From positions 116,038 to 180,037 of the forward strand of contig DDTD01000082.1 of NCBI GenBank assembly GCA_002344005.1: a DNA stretch of 64,000 bases, written 5' to 3'. Shown piece after piece: positions 24,724 through 34,955 of this stretch. Position 1 is the stretch's first letter, and each line of letters opens with the position of its first letter. The notes beneath the pieces were generated by a model that saw only the letters and a program-made list of their open reading frames with translations, had not been told where the DNA came from and searched no databases. This stretch comes from Ignavibacteria bacterium UBA2373 (GTDB lineage Bacteria; Bacteroidota; Ignavibacteria; Kapaibacteriales; UBA961). Made by a program: the position numbers and the translations under genes.

Positions 24724-26289
24724 TTATATGACAAATAAACCTGTTTTTTGAGCAATTTTTTCAGCAATCGCCTTGCCATCTAAAGCAGCGGACATAATTC
24801 CTCCCGCATAGCCGGCACCCTCACCGGCGGGATAAAGATGCGGAATATTGATATGTGCTAATGTTTCTTTATTTCTAGGAATTTTCACAGGTGATGATGT
24901 ACGCGATTCCGTTGCAACTACAATTGCTTCATTCGTAAAATAACCACGCATTTTTTTATCAAAATCCTTAAAGCCTTGACGTAATGAAGTGCTAATATCT
25001 TTTGTAAATGCTTTTTCAACCGGTGCGGAAATTAATCCGGGAATATAGGACGATTTGGGTAAAGTATCGGATAAACGACCATTCACAAAATCAATCAATC
25101 GTTGAGCCGGAGCTTGTTGCGTACCATTTCCTAAATTCCACACATTTTTTTCTATATGTTTTTGATAATCCAAACAGGAAAAAACACCGGATTCTACATG
25201 CTCTGAGGCATGTTCGGGCGAAACCGCACAAATAATACCGGAATTGGCATACGCAGAATCACGTCGCGACATTGACATACCGTTCACGACAATTTCCTCA
25301 GGCGCAGTAGCAGCAGGAACAATGAGCCCACCGGGACACATACAAAATGAGAATACTCCTCGTTCACGAACATGAGTCACTAATTTATAGGAAGAAGCGG
25401 GTAAATATTCGCCTCTTTTATAACCATGATATTGAATTTCATCAATTAAATCTTGCGGATGTTCCGCTCTTACCCCAAGGGCAAATGGTTTTGGCTCAAT
25501 CGCTATATTTTTCGCATGAAGTAAATAAAAAATATCTCGGGCTGAATGCCCTGTTGCTATAATACAATCGTCGCCAATAAATTCTTTTCCATTCTCCGTT
25601 GTTAAGCGAACAAATGTTTCTGCACAATGTATATCTGTAACATATGAATCAAAGTGAACTTCGCCGCCATACTCACAAATAGTTTGACGAATGTTTTGAA
25701 CCACAATGGGCAGTTTGTTAGAGCCTATATGCGGATGAGCATCCACAAGTATATCCGTAGGCGCACCATGTTCGACAAGTAATTGTAATACTATGCGAAT
25801 ATCTCCCCTTTTTTTTGAGCCAGTATATAATTTCCCATCAGAGTAAGTTCCTGCTCCTCCCTCTCCAAAACAATAATTAGAATGAGGATTTACAATGCCA
25901 AATTGTTGAATGGCACGCAAATCACGTCGTCGGGCACGAGCATCTTTACCTCTTTCAAGAATAATCGGCTTAATACCATGACGTAATAATTCAAGTGCAG
26001 CAAAATACCCACATGGACCGGCACCAATAATTAATACTTTTCGATGTGGGGATGCTATTTGTAATTGTTTTTTAAGAATGGGAATATCAGGGGGATTTTC
26101 ACCAATATAGACTGTGGTTTGCAAAGTATAATGTAACTTTTTCCCACGTGCATCAAGTGAACGCTTCTGTATTGTTATTGCACTAATTTCATCATTGCTT
26201 ATGCCACACTCTTGTGCAGCAAATGTTTTTATTGCTTCTGAATTGTGAATATACTCGGGTTTTATGGAAAGTATAATTTCTTTTTTCAT
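24724..26289 (-). CDS. NAD(P)/FAD-dependent oxidoreductase (COG2509 type)
   Basis: 521 residues. A small N-terminal domain (EYIHNSEAIKTFAAQECGI) precedes the FAD-binding VLIIGAGPCGYFAALELLRHG near residue 84. YCFGEGGAGTYSDGKLYTG near residue 137 and YPAGEGAGYAGGIMSAALDG near the C-terminus follow. These blocks define the widespread uncharacterised FAD dehydrogenase family COG2509. The redox substrate is unknown. The gene ends four bases before the histidine kinase ATG, and the two may be co-transcribed. Confidence 0.88.
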   Translation of the reverse strand: MKKEIILSIKPEYIHNSEAIKTFAAQECGISNDEISAITIQKRSLDARGKKLHYTLQTTVYIGENPPDIPILKKQLQIASPHRKVLIIGAGPCGYFAALELLRHGIKPIILERGKDARARRRDLRAIQQFGIVNPHSNYCFGEGGAGTYSDGKLYTGSKKRGDIRIVLQLLVEHGAPTDILVDAHPHIGSNKLPIVVQNIRQTICEYGGEVHFDSYVTDIHCAETFVRLTTENGKEFIGDDCIIATGHSARDIFYLLHAKNIAIEPKPFALGVRAEHPQDLIDEIQYHGYKRGEYLPASSYKLVTHVRERGVFSFCMCPGGLIVPAATAPEEIVVNGMSMSRRDSAYANSGIICAVSPEHASEHVESGVFSCLDYQKHIEKNVWNLGNGTQQAPAQRLIDFVNGRLSDTLPKSSYIPGLISAPVEKAFTKDISTSLRQGFKDFDKKMRGYFTNEAIVVATESRTSSPVKIPRNKETLAHINIPHLYPAGEGAGYAGGIMSAALDGKAIAEKIAQKTGLFVI

Positions 26290-26314
26290 AACCCTTTACT
26301 TTCTTGTCGAAAGA

Positions 26315-28405
26315 TTAATGAATAACAGACAGCGGTAATGTAATTCGTTTATTATCCTGCTCTACAACCACATAGTATATTCCTGTAGGATACTGCATTA
26401 TGTCCAAACGAATATTCGTATGATTATATGAAGTAGCATGCACTTCACTGCCCGTAGATGAAAATACTTTAACAATTATGGGCAATTTTTCAGATGATTG
26501 AATATTCAGATACAGTTCATCACTAGCAGGATTGGGAAATATTTGAGCCGCCAAAATAGCATTGTCTTCTTGATTTTCTGCAATTGATGTATGAATTTGG
26601 TTAATTGGTACATATTTAAGTATTGTGCCAAATTGCCCAACTGCCCAAGCCGTAGAATCATCATATACAAAGAGAGAATGGAGAATATTTCTTGAGCCGG
26701 TAAATTGTGTACGCCATGTTGTTCCGCCATCATTCGTTATTGCGCTGCTGCCGCCTTCACCAACAAATATCGCATTTGTTTCAGAATAAAAACGTATTGC
26801 CATTATACTTTGCGATGTATTAAGTTGTAATGGTAACCATGTTGTTCCGCCATCATTGCTTTTTCGAGCAAAACCATTATCGCCTGCTATAATAAGAGTT
26901 TCAGTTCCTATTTTTTGGAATGTTCTCAAATTATTCTGTGTTCCCAAATCTATGGGTTTCCATGTTTGTCCACCATCAGTTGTGAAAATAACGACCCCTC
27001 TGTCGCCTATGCACCAGCCCAAGTCACGGTTTGCAAAATAGATTGCATTGAGGCGGGTTGAAAATTCTGTTGGTTGCACTTTCCATTGATTTCCGCCATT
27101 ACTTGTTGTAATGACAATACCATTTTCTCCACAAGCCCAGCCAAATGATTCATCAACAAAATCAACATCCAATAAATTTGCTGTTACTTGCGATAATTGT
27201 GGAGTAATCTTATCGCCATTTTCCTCTATTTTGAAAACATTACCCGATTCTCCAACAATCCAGAGAGCATTATTATTTACAATATCTATTCCCCTGAGTG
27301 CAGGTTTTTCAGCTATTATCTGAGTTTGCCATTGTTCACCGGCATTCGTCGTTGTCATAATAATACCGCTATCGCCGACAGCAAAACCTTTCTTATCCGT
27401 GACAAATGCTACATCATATAAATCGAAGCGTTCGCCTTTGCTTGATTTTACCCACGATTTACCACCATCATTTGTCAGATAAACTTCGCCATTTTTTCCG
27501 GCAACTATTCCATTATTGACATTAAAAAAACGTATAGCTGATAAATTTTCTTCTATGGGTAAAGAAATATCCTGCCAATCCACACCATTTGTAGTGGCAA
27601 GAATAGTACCTTTTTCACCACATATCCATCCATGGGTATTATCAGTAAAATGTAAAGCAAGTAATCCCGAATTTGAAGGAGATTTTTGGACAGTCCAATT
27701 GACGCCGCCATTGGTGGTCATGCGTATTGTACCCTTATCACCTACAATCCACCCTTGTAAATTGGGAAGCACTTGAATTGCACGCAGATTGATATTGTCT
27801 TCCACTAAAGGAAACTGCGTAAACCACGAATCACCGCCATTGGTTGTAGCCATCACTATTCCGCCATTACCGACAGCCCAGCCCTTATTTTCATCAGAAA
27901 AAGCGACACCGTTCAAAAAAACGCTGAATCCGCTGACTACTCGCCCCCATGATGTACCGCCATTGGTTGTTTTAAGGATTGTCGCTTGCCTACCTACGCT
28001 ATAGACAACACTATCATTGACTGCATAAACAGATTGCAAAGCAGCTGTGACATTGGATTTTTGAATCTCCCATTTGATGCCGCCATCGGATGTTTTCAGT
28101 ACAGATCCATTCGTACCGACTGCCCAACCATTGGTATTTGATGAGAAAGTAACGGATAATAAATCCTGCGATGTTGCTGTTAATCTCCCTATCCAAAGAT
28201 TGCCTTGGTCAGCCGATGCAATAATTCCGCCTGCTTCTGCGCAAGCGATTGCCAAGCCATTGGGCTTTATTGCAAGCGATGTAATGGTATTACCTTGAGG
28301 TTGAGGATTTTGCCACACCCATCCCTTATTTTGAGCACAAAGGAGGATTGGTGACAAAAGAGAGAAACAGAGTGTTATCGTAAGTGTTTGTAATAATGTG
28401 TTCAT
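26315..28405 (-). CDS. Secreted YCF48/BNR-type beta-propeller protein with T9SS sorting domain
   Basis: The 696 residues begin with a signal peptide (LCFSLLSPILLCAQ). About thirteen repeats of roughly 42 residues follow, with the pattern GWxVGxxGTIxxTTNGGxxWxxQ (for example KTSDGGIKWEIQ, KTTNGGTSWGRV, FTTDGGQTWKPI). This is the YCF48/HCF136-like propeller, probably two stacked propellers. The C-terminal ~85 residues are a T9SS type A sorting domain (IFPNPASDELYLNI, then GIYYVVVEQDNK). It is expected on the cell surface or secreted. The family name from photosystem II assembly has no bearing here. Confidence 0.88.
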   Translation of the reverse strand: MNTLLQTLTITLCFSLLSPILLCAQNKGWVWQNPQPQGNTITSLAIKPNGLAIACAEAGGIIASADQGNLWIGRLTATSQDLLSVTFSSNTNGWAVGTNGSVLKTSDGGIKWEIQKSNVTAALQSVYAVNDSVVYSVGRQATILKTTNGGTSWGRVVSGFSVFLNGVAFSDENKGWAVGNGGIVMATTNGGDSWFTQFPLVEDNINLRAIQVLPNLQGWIVGDKGTIRMTTNGGVNWTVQKSPSNSGLLALHFTDNTHGWICGEKGTILATTNGVDWQDISLPIEENLSAIRFFNVNNGIVAGKNGEVYLTNDGGKSWVKSSKGERFDLYDVAFVTDKKGFAVGDSGIIMTTTNAGEQWQTQIIAEKPALRGIDIVNNNALWIVGESGNVFKIEENGDKITPQLSQVTANLLDVDFVDESFGWACGENGIVITTSNGGNQWKVQPTEFSTRLNAIYFANRDLGWCIGDRGVVIFTTDGGQTWKPIDLGTQNNLRTFQKIGTETLIIAGDNGFARKSNDGGTTWLPLQLNTSQSIMAIRFYSETNAIFVGEGGSSAITNDGGTTWRTQFTGSRNILHSLFVYDDSTAWAVGQFGTILKYVPINQIHTSIAENQEDNAILAAQIFPNPASDELYLNIQSSEKLPIIVKVFSSTGSEVHATSYNHTNIRLDIMQYPTGIYYVVVEQDNKRITLPLSVIH

Positions 28406-28429
28406 AAAAATATAGTGTGATGAGATTAA

Positions 28430-29128
28430 TCAAAAGCCGATGTCTAATGGCTCAAATAGTGGTGTATTGATGTCTAAGAAACCTGAAAAGCCGATTAAAA
28501 ACATGAACCAGTCTGCTAACCACATAGACAACCCGACGCTCAAAGGTATGGACAAATTGTCATCCATTTTCAATCGTATGGAAGCTGCTTCAATAATCCC
28601 GCCAATTATCGCACCAACAATACCGGCATAGACAAAAGAGATATCCAAATTGAGGATAAACCAAACAGCCACCACTACTCCGATTGCTGAAATGATAAAA
28701 GCAGCTGTACCTTCAACACTTTTATCAAAAAACTTGTGTCGTCCTAATTTTCTGCCGATTAACGCGGCTGCCGTATCGGAAACAATGAGTATGCTAAATG
28801 CTGTGATTGCTATGCTTTGCGGCAAAAAAAGAATACACAGAAAGGCAGCAATCAATACCCACGATGCACCATTTAGCAATAAACGGTCATCTCGAGTTTC
28901 ATGTGCACGCAGCAATCGACCGAACAATTTCAGATACAGCTGTCGGAATCGGAGATTCTTATGGGACAGAACATCCAATACGACACTTACAATGGTGAAT
29001 ATGAAAATTAAACGAAAAATTATCTGCTTTCCAAACATCGCATAGACGATAGGAATAGACAATGACGATAGGTGTATTGCCTTTCGCAAAAGTTCGTTTG
29101 TATAGGATATTTCAGCTTGTTTCTGCAT
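28430..29128 (-). CDS. Diacylglycerol/polyprenol (dolichol) kinase-like membrane protein
   Basis: About 230 residues with six or seven membrane segments. LLRKAIHLSSLSIPIVYAMFG at the N-terminus, SDTAAALIGRKLGRHKFFDKSVEGTAAF in the middle and a GAIIGGIIEAAS segment near the end match CTP-dependent polyprenol/phytol/diacylglycerol kinases (SEC59/VTE5/DGK1 group). It probably phosphorylates a lipid alcohol. Starts at 29158 and 29203 are possible but run against or into the divergent ispE; the ATG at 29128 is my choice, with moderate certainty. Confidence 0.8.
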   Translation of the reverse strand: MQKQAEISYTNELLRKAIHLSSLSIPIVYAMFGKQIIFRLIFIFTIVSVVLDVLSHKNLRFRQLYLKLFGRLLRAHETRDDRLLLNGASWVLIAAFLCILFLPQSIAITAFSILIVSDTAAALIGRKLGRHKFFDKSVEGTAAFIISAIGVVVAVWFILNLDISFVYAGIVGAIIGGIIEAASIRLKMDDNLSIPLSVGLSMWLADWFMFLIGFSGFLDINTPLFEPLDIGF

Positions 29129-29156
29129 TTTTGCGTTAGTTTTATTTCTGACCATC

Positions 29157-30011
29157 ATGATTTCTATGCCAAAATTTACATGTTTTCCTCCGGCAAAAAT
29201 CAATCTATTTCTTGAAGTACTCGGAAAAAGAACCGATGGTTATCATAGTATTCACTCGTTCTTTATCCCCGTTACGCTATGTGATGAACTCACAATAGAA
29301 AAGACAGATGATTACACAATAACTCTTGATTCATCAATTGATTGCAGAATTGAAGACAATCTTGTTTGGAAAGCTGCACGACGTTTACAAGACTACTTTT
29401 CTGTTAAATCAGGAGCAAAAATACGACTTCAAAAGAACATTCCGACAGGGGCGGGTCTTGGAGGCGGCAGTAGTGATGCTGCTTATACGTTGAAAATGCT
29501 CAACTTGCTATGGAATATCGGAGCCGATAAAGAAACACTGTGTGATATAGCCGCATCATTAGGAAGTGATTGTCCTTTCTTTATCGAATCACGCCCCGCC
29601 ATTGCCACAGGTCGAGGTGAAATTCTCCAAACAGTTGAATATATGCAGCATGGCTCTATACTCTTAGTTCATCCCAGAATACACAGTAATACAGCTCTTG
29701 CCTATTCACATTTTAACTTCAACCCGGAACATGGTATTAAAAAACCGCAATGCTTGATTAACAATATGAGCACATACAAAAATGACTTTGAGGAGTCGGT
29801 TTTTGCTCAGCATCCGATATTATATTCAATCAAAGACACTTTATATTCTTCAGGTGCGTACTATGCCAGCATGACAGGCAGCGGCTCAACGATGTTCGGC
29901 ATCTTTGACAATACCGATACGGCAGAAAAATCTCCTCTTGTCCAACAATACACAACTCATATTGTTGGACTGTACAATCCTCATCTTTTCGAAACCTTTT
30001 TTCAGACATAG
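29157..30011 (+). CDS. ispE: 4-diphosphocytidyl-2-C-methyl-D-erythritol kinase
   Basis: Fourth step of the MEP isoprenoid pathway (ATP-dependent phosphorylation of CDP-ME). The GHMP-kinase blocks are all present: PPAKINLFLEVLGKRTDGYH at the start, the ATP loop PTGAGLGGGSSDAA near residue 97, GSDCPFF near 138 and MTGSGSTMFGIF near 239. 284 residues is the normal length. The ATG at 29166 (MPKFTCFPPAKIN) is an equally good start. It runs divergently from the polyprenol kinase and is followed one base later by glgA. Confidence 0.95.
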   Translation: MISMPKFTCFPPAKINLFLEVLGKRTDGYHSIHSFFIPVTLCDELTIEKTDDYTITLDSSIDCRIEDNLVWKAARRLQDYFSVKSGAKIRLQKNIPTGAGLGGGSSDAAYTLKMLNLLWNIGADKETLCDIAASLGSDCPFFIESRPAIATGRGEILQTVEYMQHGSILLVHPRIHSNTALAYSHFNFNPEHGIKKPQCLINNMSTYKNDFEESVFAQHPILYSIKDTLYSSGAYYASMTGSGSTMFGIFDNTDTAEKSPLVQQYTTHIVGLYNPHLFETFFQT

Positions 30012-30012
30012 T

Positions 30013-31485
30013 ATGAAAATTCTTACAATATCAGCAGAGGTTGCTCCCTTTGCAAAAGCCGGTGGATTAGGTGATGTCGCAGCGTCATTACCCAAAGCAT
30101 TCGAACAATTAGGACATGAGAATCTTGTCGTATTACCCAAATATGGACATATTGACATACGGAAGTACTCTCTTCAACCCACAGATATTATTGTTGCAGT
30201 ACCTATGGGTACATGGACAGAATATGCGCGATTATGGAAAGGTATTTTACCGGATTCTTTAGTGACTGTCTGTTTATTGGAAAATGCAGATTATTTTGAC
30301 AGAGAAGGTATTTACGGTAATCCTGAAGGATTTACTGACAATGATCGTAGATTTATTTTTCTTACACGTGCGGCATTTGAAGCGGCTCGTACTCTTGGCT
30401 TTAGACCGGATATTATCCATGCACATGATAATCACACAGCATTGGCAATGCCCATGTTAAAAATAAATTATTCCCATGATGCCTTTTTCAATAAAGCCGC
30501 CGGTATTCTTACCATTCATAATATGGCATATCAAGGTCTGTATGATTCTCAAAGAACAATGCAATTTATGGGTTTACATAAAAGACATTTTTTTAAGGGT
30601 TCATGGTTTGAACAATATGGTGCCGTAAACTCCTTAAAAGCAGGTATTATGTTCGCAGATAAAGTAACCACTGTTAGCCCGACATATGCACATGAAATAC
30701 GATGGACAAATTCAGGTGAAGGTTTGCAAGATGTTCTCCATGCTCGTGCAGCCGATTTGGTTGGTGTGCTGAACGGTGTAGATTATACCGAGTGGAATCC
30801 GGAAATTGACACAATGATTTACAAAAATTATGCTCAAAATTCGCTCGCTGAAAAAGAACATAATAAACACCGATTATTAGTTGATTTTGGATTATCAACA
30901 GAAGAAATTCTTGATGGCACTCCTCTTATTGGGATGGTTTCTCGGCTTACTCCGCAAAAAGGGATTGATTTATTGGAAAAAAGTCTTGAACATTTTGTGA
31001 AAAATAAAATTGCTCGTGTTGTACTTCTCGGATCAGGAGAAAATCGCTATGAAGACTTCTTTCGATATTTGAGTAAAAAATATCCTCGTCGTGCTTTAGT
31101 TCAAATCGGGTATAATAATTCCCTTTCCCATAAAATTACGGCTGCAAGTGATTTCTTCTTAGTTCCTTCTCGATTTGAACCATGCGGATTAACACAAATG
31201 TATGCCATGAAATATGGGACTATACCGATAGTTCGAGCGACGGGAGGACTTGCAGATACCGTTGTGGAATATGATGCTCGAACAGGATATGGAACAGGAT
31301 TCGTCTTCCACCAATATTCTGCTCAAGATTTGAGCAATGCAATGAACCGTGCTTTATCACATTATCGTGTTAAGCCCCATTGGGATATCGTTCGTCATAA
31401 TGCTATGTCACAAAATTACTCTTCACTTATTGCAGCACAGAACTACATCAATGTGTATCAATGGGCATTAGAAAAAGTACGCTGA
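30013..31485 (+). CDS. glgA: Glycogen synthase (ADP-glucose type, GT5)
   Basis: 490 residues from the ATG at 30013, directly after the ispE stop. The ADP-glucose-binding KxGGL is in EVAPFAKAGGLGDV at residues 9-22, followed by HAHDNHTALAM near 137. The C-terminal Rossmann domain has GMVSRLTPQKGIDL near 310 and the catalytic-loop Glu region SRFEPCGLTQMYAMKYGTIP near 390. It builds alpha-1,4-glucan. No branching enzyme or ADP-glucose pyrophosphorylase is nearby. A longer in-frame start inside ispE lacks support. Confidence 0.95.
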   Translation: MKILTISAEVAPFAKAGGLGDVAASLPKAFEQLGHENLVVLPKYGHIDIRKYSLQPTDIIVAVPMGTWTEYARLWKGILPDSLVTVCLLENADYFDREGIYGNPEGFTDNDRRFIFLTRAAFEAARTLGFRPDIIHAHDNHTALAMPMLKINYSHDAFFNKAAGILTIHNMAYQGLYDSQRTMQFMGLHKRHFFKGSWFEQYGAVNSLKAGIMFADKVTTVSPTYAHEIRWTNSGEGLQDVLHARAADLVGVLNGVDYTEWNPEIDTMIYKNYAQNSLAEKEHNKHRLLVDFGLSTEEILDGTPLIGMVSRLTPQKGIDLLEKSLEHFVKNKIARVVLLGSGENRYEDFFRYLSKKYPRRALVQIGYNNSLSHKITAASDFFLVPSRFEPCGLTQMYAMKYGTIPIVRATGGLADTVVEYDARTGYGTGFVFHQYSAQDLSNAMNRALSHYRVKPHWDIVRHNAMSQNYSSLIAAQNYINVYQWALEKVR

Positions 31486-31489
31486 TTTG

Positions 31490-33109
31490 ATGAAAAAAGC
31501 AAGAATATTTTCGAGTTTCGCTATAACTATAATAGCATTTTTTTTCGTTCATTCTCTGTATGCGCAGGTATCGGTCAGAAAAATATATCTGAAGCGAAAA
31601 GAAGTTTTTGACAGCAGTGGACAAGATTGGTTTTTTGCCGGAAATTTGGCAAATTCATTTCATACTTTGACAAAAAAATATGTTATTGATGATGAAATTC
31701 TTTTTGAGCAAGGAGAAGAATTATATAACGATGATGCAGAAGAAACTGAACGTAATTTAAGAAGCTCAGGTCTATTTTCGTCTGTGACAGTGCAAGTAGA
31801 TACTATTGATGATAGAACCGCAGATATTACCATAACAACACAAGATATATGGAGCACTAATCTTTTTCCTGTATTCAATGTTGGGGGTGGAATATCTTCA
31901 CTTGGTGGTTTTTTCCGAGAAATAAACTTTGCGGGAACAGGTTCATCAGTAATGGCTCAAGCATTATATCGTACCGAGAACTCTATTGGCTGGGATGGGA
32001 TACTGACAGGAACATACCGTCGGGTATTGCGATCCGAGATTAATTTTTCTTTTGCTTTGTCGGCTCATCGTTATCGTACAGTGCAACAATTTTCACTTTT
32101 TCAACCCTTCCGTACATTGTCTTCGCCTCTCTCTTTTGGAATTTCTGCAACCAATTCTTTTGGGTCTGATTTTGTGTATAGCAGTACTGCCGTCCCTCAA
32201 AGAACACCTTATCATGTTCGCCGAGCAGAGTCATGGATTTCTTTAGGGATGCAAAGAAAAGACCGCCTGTTTTTTTCGGCTTATATAGCTTTGGAAGATG
32301 TGCAGCGCGTCAGCCCTACCTTACGCCAACCTTATGATAACTCCGGTAAAATATTACTTGGATTTTCTTCATTACAACAAAAATTTGCAAAGACATTGAA
32401 ATTAAACGGATATGAAACCGAAGACATGGCGTATGGAGGATGGGGTACTGCCATTATCGGGCGTATATTCCCTATTGGCTCACAAGGTGAGGGAGTTTAT
32501 TATGTAGGAGGTCAGATTCAACAAAGTGTCGGTATTGGTAAAGGATATTTATTTGGACAACTTACCGGTTCATCCGGCTTTGAACGTGGCAATCCTCGAT
32601 ATACATATCAAGAGTTTTCCGGTGTAGGTCATTATCGTTTTTCGGAAAACTTTTTGATTGCCTCGCGATTACGACAACAGACTGTATGGAACTGGAATGC
32701 TTTCAGACAATTAATCCTTGATAATGATGCCGGGTTGCGTGGATATGCAGCTAATACTTTAGAAGGAGCCAATAGAATCATTGCAAATACCGAATTGCGT
32801 GTATATCCGCAAACAGATTTATGGATATTCAAACTGTCGGGGGTTGTATTTCATGATATTGGAACAATCTGGAAACAAAGTGATCAAATTTTCAATATGA
32901 GATTTTACAATGCCATTGGTGGCGGAATTAGAATCCATAATACCAAAGCATCAGGCGCCGAAGCCATTATTCGTATTGATGTTGCCTATAATGCCCACGA
33001 CAAATCTTTTGGAGGTATTATCCTTTCCACAGGACAACTTTTCTCTATTTTTGGCACGCACACATTTAAGTTACCTGAAGTGTATGGCATGACCATAGAT
33101 TCAGAGTAA
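31490..33109 (+). CDS. Outer membrane protein with POTRA-like domain and beta-barrel (BamA/TamA superfamily-like)
   Basis: 539 residues. A signal peptide (ITIIAFFFVHSLYAQ) is followed by one POTRA-like unit at ~60-115 (ILFEQGEELYNDDAEETERN, LRSSGLFSSVTVQVD, ADITITTQD). A long alternating-hydrophobic region with many aromatic turn residues follows, as in a 16-strand barrel. It lacks the multiple POTRA domains of BamA and may be a specialised Omp85-type assembly or secretion pore; the assignment is to fold only. It begins four bases after glgA; a TTG one codon earlier is also possible. Confidence 0.7.
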   Translation: MKKARIFSSFAITIIAFFFVHSLYAQVSVRKIYLKRKEVFDSSGQDWFFAGNLANSFHTLTKKYVIDDEILFEQGEELYNDDAEETERNLRSSGLFSSVTVQVDTIDDRTADITITTQDIWSTNLFPVFNVGGGISSLGGFFREINFAGTGSSVMAQALYRTENSIGWDGILTGTYRRVLRSEINFSFALSAHRYRTVQQFSLFQPFRTLSSPLSFGISATNSFGSDFVYSSTAVPQRTPYHVRRAESWISLGMQRKDRLFFSAYIALEDVQRVSPTLRQPYDNSGKILLGFSSLQQKFAKTLKLNGYETEDMAYGGWGTAIIGRIFPIGSQGEGVYYVGGQIQQSVGIGKGYLFGQLTGSSGFERGNPRYTYQEFSGVGHYRFSENFLIASRLRQQTVWNWNAFRQLILDNDAGLRGYAANTLEGANRIIANTELRVYPQTDLWIFKLSGVVFHDIGTIWKQSDQIFNMRFYNAIGGGIRIHNTKASGAEAIIRIDVAYNAHDKSFGGIILSTGQLFSIFGTHTFKLPEVYGMTIDSE

Positions 33110-33122
33110 ATTAAAAATTTTC

Positions 33123-33130
33123 TATTTTTG
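33123..33130 (+). promoter_or_regulatory. Possible TAnnTTTG -7 box for the arginase gene
   Basis: TATTTTTG lies 24 bases before the ATG at 33154 in the short gap after the barrel-protein gene. No -33 element is clear. Confidence 0.35.
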
Positions 33131-33153
33131 CCCATCACACAGAATGAAATTTT

Positions 33154-34065
33154 ATGAATCGTAAACTCAAAGTTATAGGATATCCTCTCGATTTAGGAGC
33201 AGGTCGTCGAGGAGTGGATATGGGACCTTCGGCATTACGCATCGCAGGTCTCGCACAAAAGTTGGAGCAGTTGGAGTATGAAGTGCATGATATTGGGGAT
33301 ATCACTGTCCCAACACCGGAAACACAAGACATTTATGACGCACGTTTACGGTACTTGCCCGAAATTACCAAAGCCAGTGAAGCGCTTGCTCTTCATGTTA
33401 AGAACGCTTTAGACACAGGTTTTTTTCCTCTCATTTTAGGTGGTGACCACTCAATGAGCATTGGTTCTGTAGCCGGAATCTCAGCTCATTGCAAAGCTCA
33501 TAATAAACGTCTCGGGGTTATTTGGGTTGATGCCCACTCTGATATCAATACACCGGAAACTACGCCATCAGGTAATATTCACGGTATGCCAGTGGCGGTG
33601 AACTTAGGTATCGGTGCAAAAGAATTAACCGGAGTCGGTGGTGATTTTGTTAAACTTCAACCACAGAATATAACAATGATAGGGTTGCGGTCTGTTGACC
33701 CAGGCGAACGTGAGTTAATCAAGCAATTAGGAATTGAAGCATATTCGATGACAGAAATTGATAAACTTGGTATGTATGCGATTATGCTCACTGTATTGGA
33801 ACGAATGAAATCACGCATTGACCATTTACATATCTCATTTGATTTAGATGGCGTTGATCCTTCCGTTGCCAAAGGTGTAGGAACTCCGGTGTCAGGCGGT
33901 CTTTCCTATCGTGAAACCCACTTAATTATGGAAATGGCAGCCGAAAGCGGTTTGGTAAAATCGTTCGAAGTGACAGAAGTCAATCCTATTCTCGATGATA
34001 TGAACCAAAGTGCTGATTTCGCCGTTGGTGTGGTGACTTCATGTCTCGGCAAAAGAATCCTTTAA
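33154..34065 (+). CDS. rocF: Arginase
   Basis: Hydrolyses arginine to ornithine and urea with a dimanganese centre. Metal-binding motifs are complete: GGDHSMS near residue 99, WVDAHSDIN near 127, SGNIHGMP near 141 and SFDLDGVDPS near 230. GGLSYRE and EVTEVNP close the fold. The 303 residues and the PLDLGAGRRGVDMGPSALR N-terminus are typical of true arginases rather than agmatinases. No urease or ornithine gene is adjacent. Confidence 0.95.
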   Translation: MNRKLKVIGYPLDLGAGRRGVDMGPSALRIAGLAQKLEQLEYEVHDIGDITVPTPETQDIYDARLRYLPEITKASEALALHVKNALDTGFFPLILGGDHSMSIGSVAGISAHCKAHNKRLGVIWVDAHSDINTPETTPSGNIHGMPVAVNLGIGAKELTGVGGDFVKLQPQNITMIGLRSVDPGERELIKQLGIEAYSMTEIDKLGMYAIMLTVLERMKSRIDHLHISFDLDGVDPSVAKGVGTPVSGGLSYRETHLIMEMAAESGLVKSFEVTEVNPILDDMNQSADFAVGVVTSCLGKRIL

Positions 34066-34074
34066 TATTACATT

Positions 34075-34881
34075 ATGAAATCTTTGTTATCATATATTTT
34101 TCTAGTATTGTGGCTCTGTTCCGTGACAAGAAGTCAAGCACAAAGTGCGGATTCTAAAGAAATTATGAATATGCTTTCTTTCTATGTAGGACCAAAGTTT
34201 GGCTATGGCTCTGCCGATTTTACCAAAAACTATTTCCAGTACTTTGGTGGCAGAAATAATGAATATGATGCAAAATTAGCAATTGGTGGATCTGCTAAAT
34301 TTGAGTTTATCGAAGGCATTCGTTTCGGTATGACCGCAGAATATGCCAATACAGGTTTTACGGAAATGTACACACAAAGTGTACGTTCTTCGCTTGATTC
34401 GCAGACAATCGGACAAAGAGCAATAGAGCAACAATTAGCAATAAATTCAATACCTGTTTTACTTACAGCCGAATTTGTGCCATCGAGCAATCAATTTCGC
34501 ACTTATGTCGGCGGTGGACTTGGCATAAATATTGGGAAAATAACTTGGACTGAAAAATTACGTTCATCATTTCCGAATGATATAAGAACCGGTGGTGAAT
34601 ATATTAATTCGACTTTAGTAGGACCGGCATTTACGCTCTATAGCGGTATTGAAATGTCTTTCGACAAGAAACTTAAACAATCGGTCATTGCCGGTATTCT
34701 CATTGAGGCACGATATGTCTATTCCGGTTTGGATGCGCCTTTTTTTGAAAAGGCAAAAACACAATTTGTGAATCCGCCGGCTTCTTGGAATGATACGTTT
34801 TACGCAGGAACAAGTTCATTTGCAGTAAATGTGGGAGTCTTTTTTCAGTTTATGAAGCAAGCAAAGAAAATATCACAATAA
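34075..34881 (+). CDS. Outer membrane beta-barrel protein (PorT/OmpW-like size), function unknown
   Basis: 268 residues with a signal peptide (LSYIFLVLWLCSVTRSQAQ). A pattern of alternating hydrophobic strands separated by Gly/Asn turns follows (YVGPKFGYGSADF, IRFGMTAEYANTGF, YVGGGLGINIG, LIEARYVYSGLD, FAVNVGVFFQF). The final Phe-containing strand is typical of Omp C-termini. No specific family is recognised. It starts nine bases after rocF. Confidence 0.65.
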   Translation: MKSLLSYIFLVLWLCSVTRSQAQSADSKEIMNMLSFYVGPKFGYGSADFTKNYFQYFGGRNNEYDAKLAIGGSAKFEFIEGIRFGMTAEYANTGFTEMYTQSVRSSLDSQTIGQRAIEQQLAINSIPVLLTAEFVPSSNQFRTYVGGGLGINIGKITWTEKLRSSFPNDIRTGGEYINSTLVGPAFTLYSGIEMSFDKKLKQSVIAGILIEARYVYSGLDAPFFEKAKTQFVNPPASWNDTFYAGTSSFAVNVGVFFQFMKQAKKISQ

Positions 34882-34955
34882 TTACAACAAAAAGTTGTCA
34901 TACAGCAAGCCGAAAGGCAGCATTTTTATTAACTATTATATAGATGGGGTTCGTT

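Noticed and set aside
29905..30012. Longer glgA start inside ispE
   Set aside because: The extra 36 residues have no similarity to glycogen synthases. The ATG at 30013 begins the canonical MKILTISAEVAPFAKAGG.
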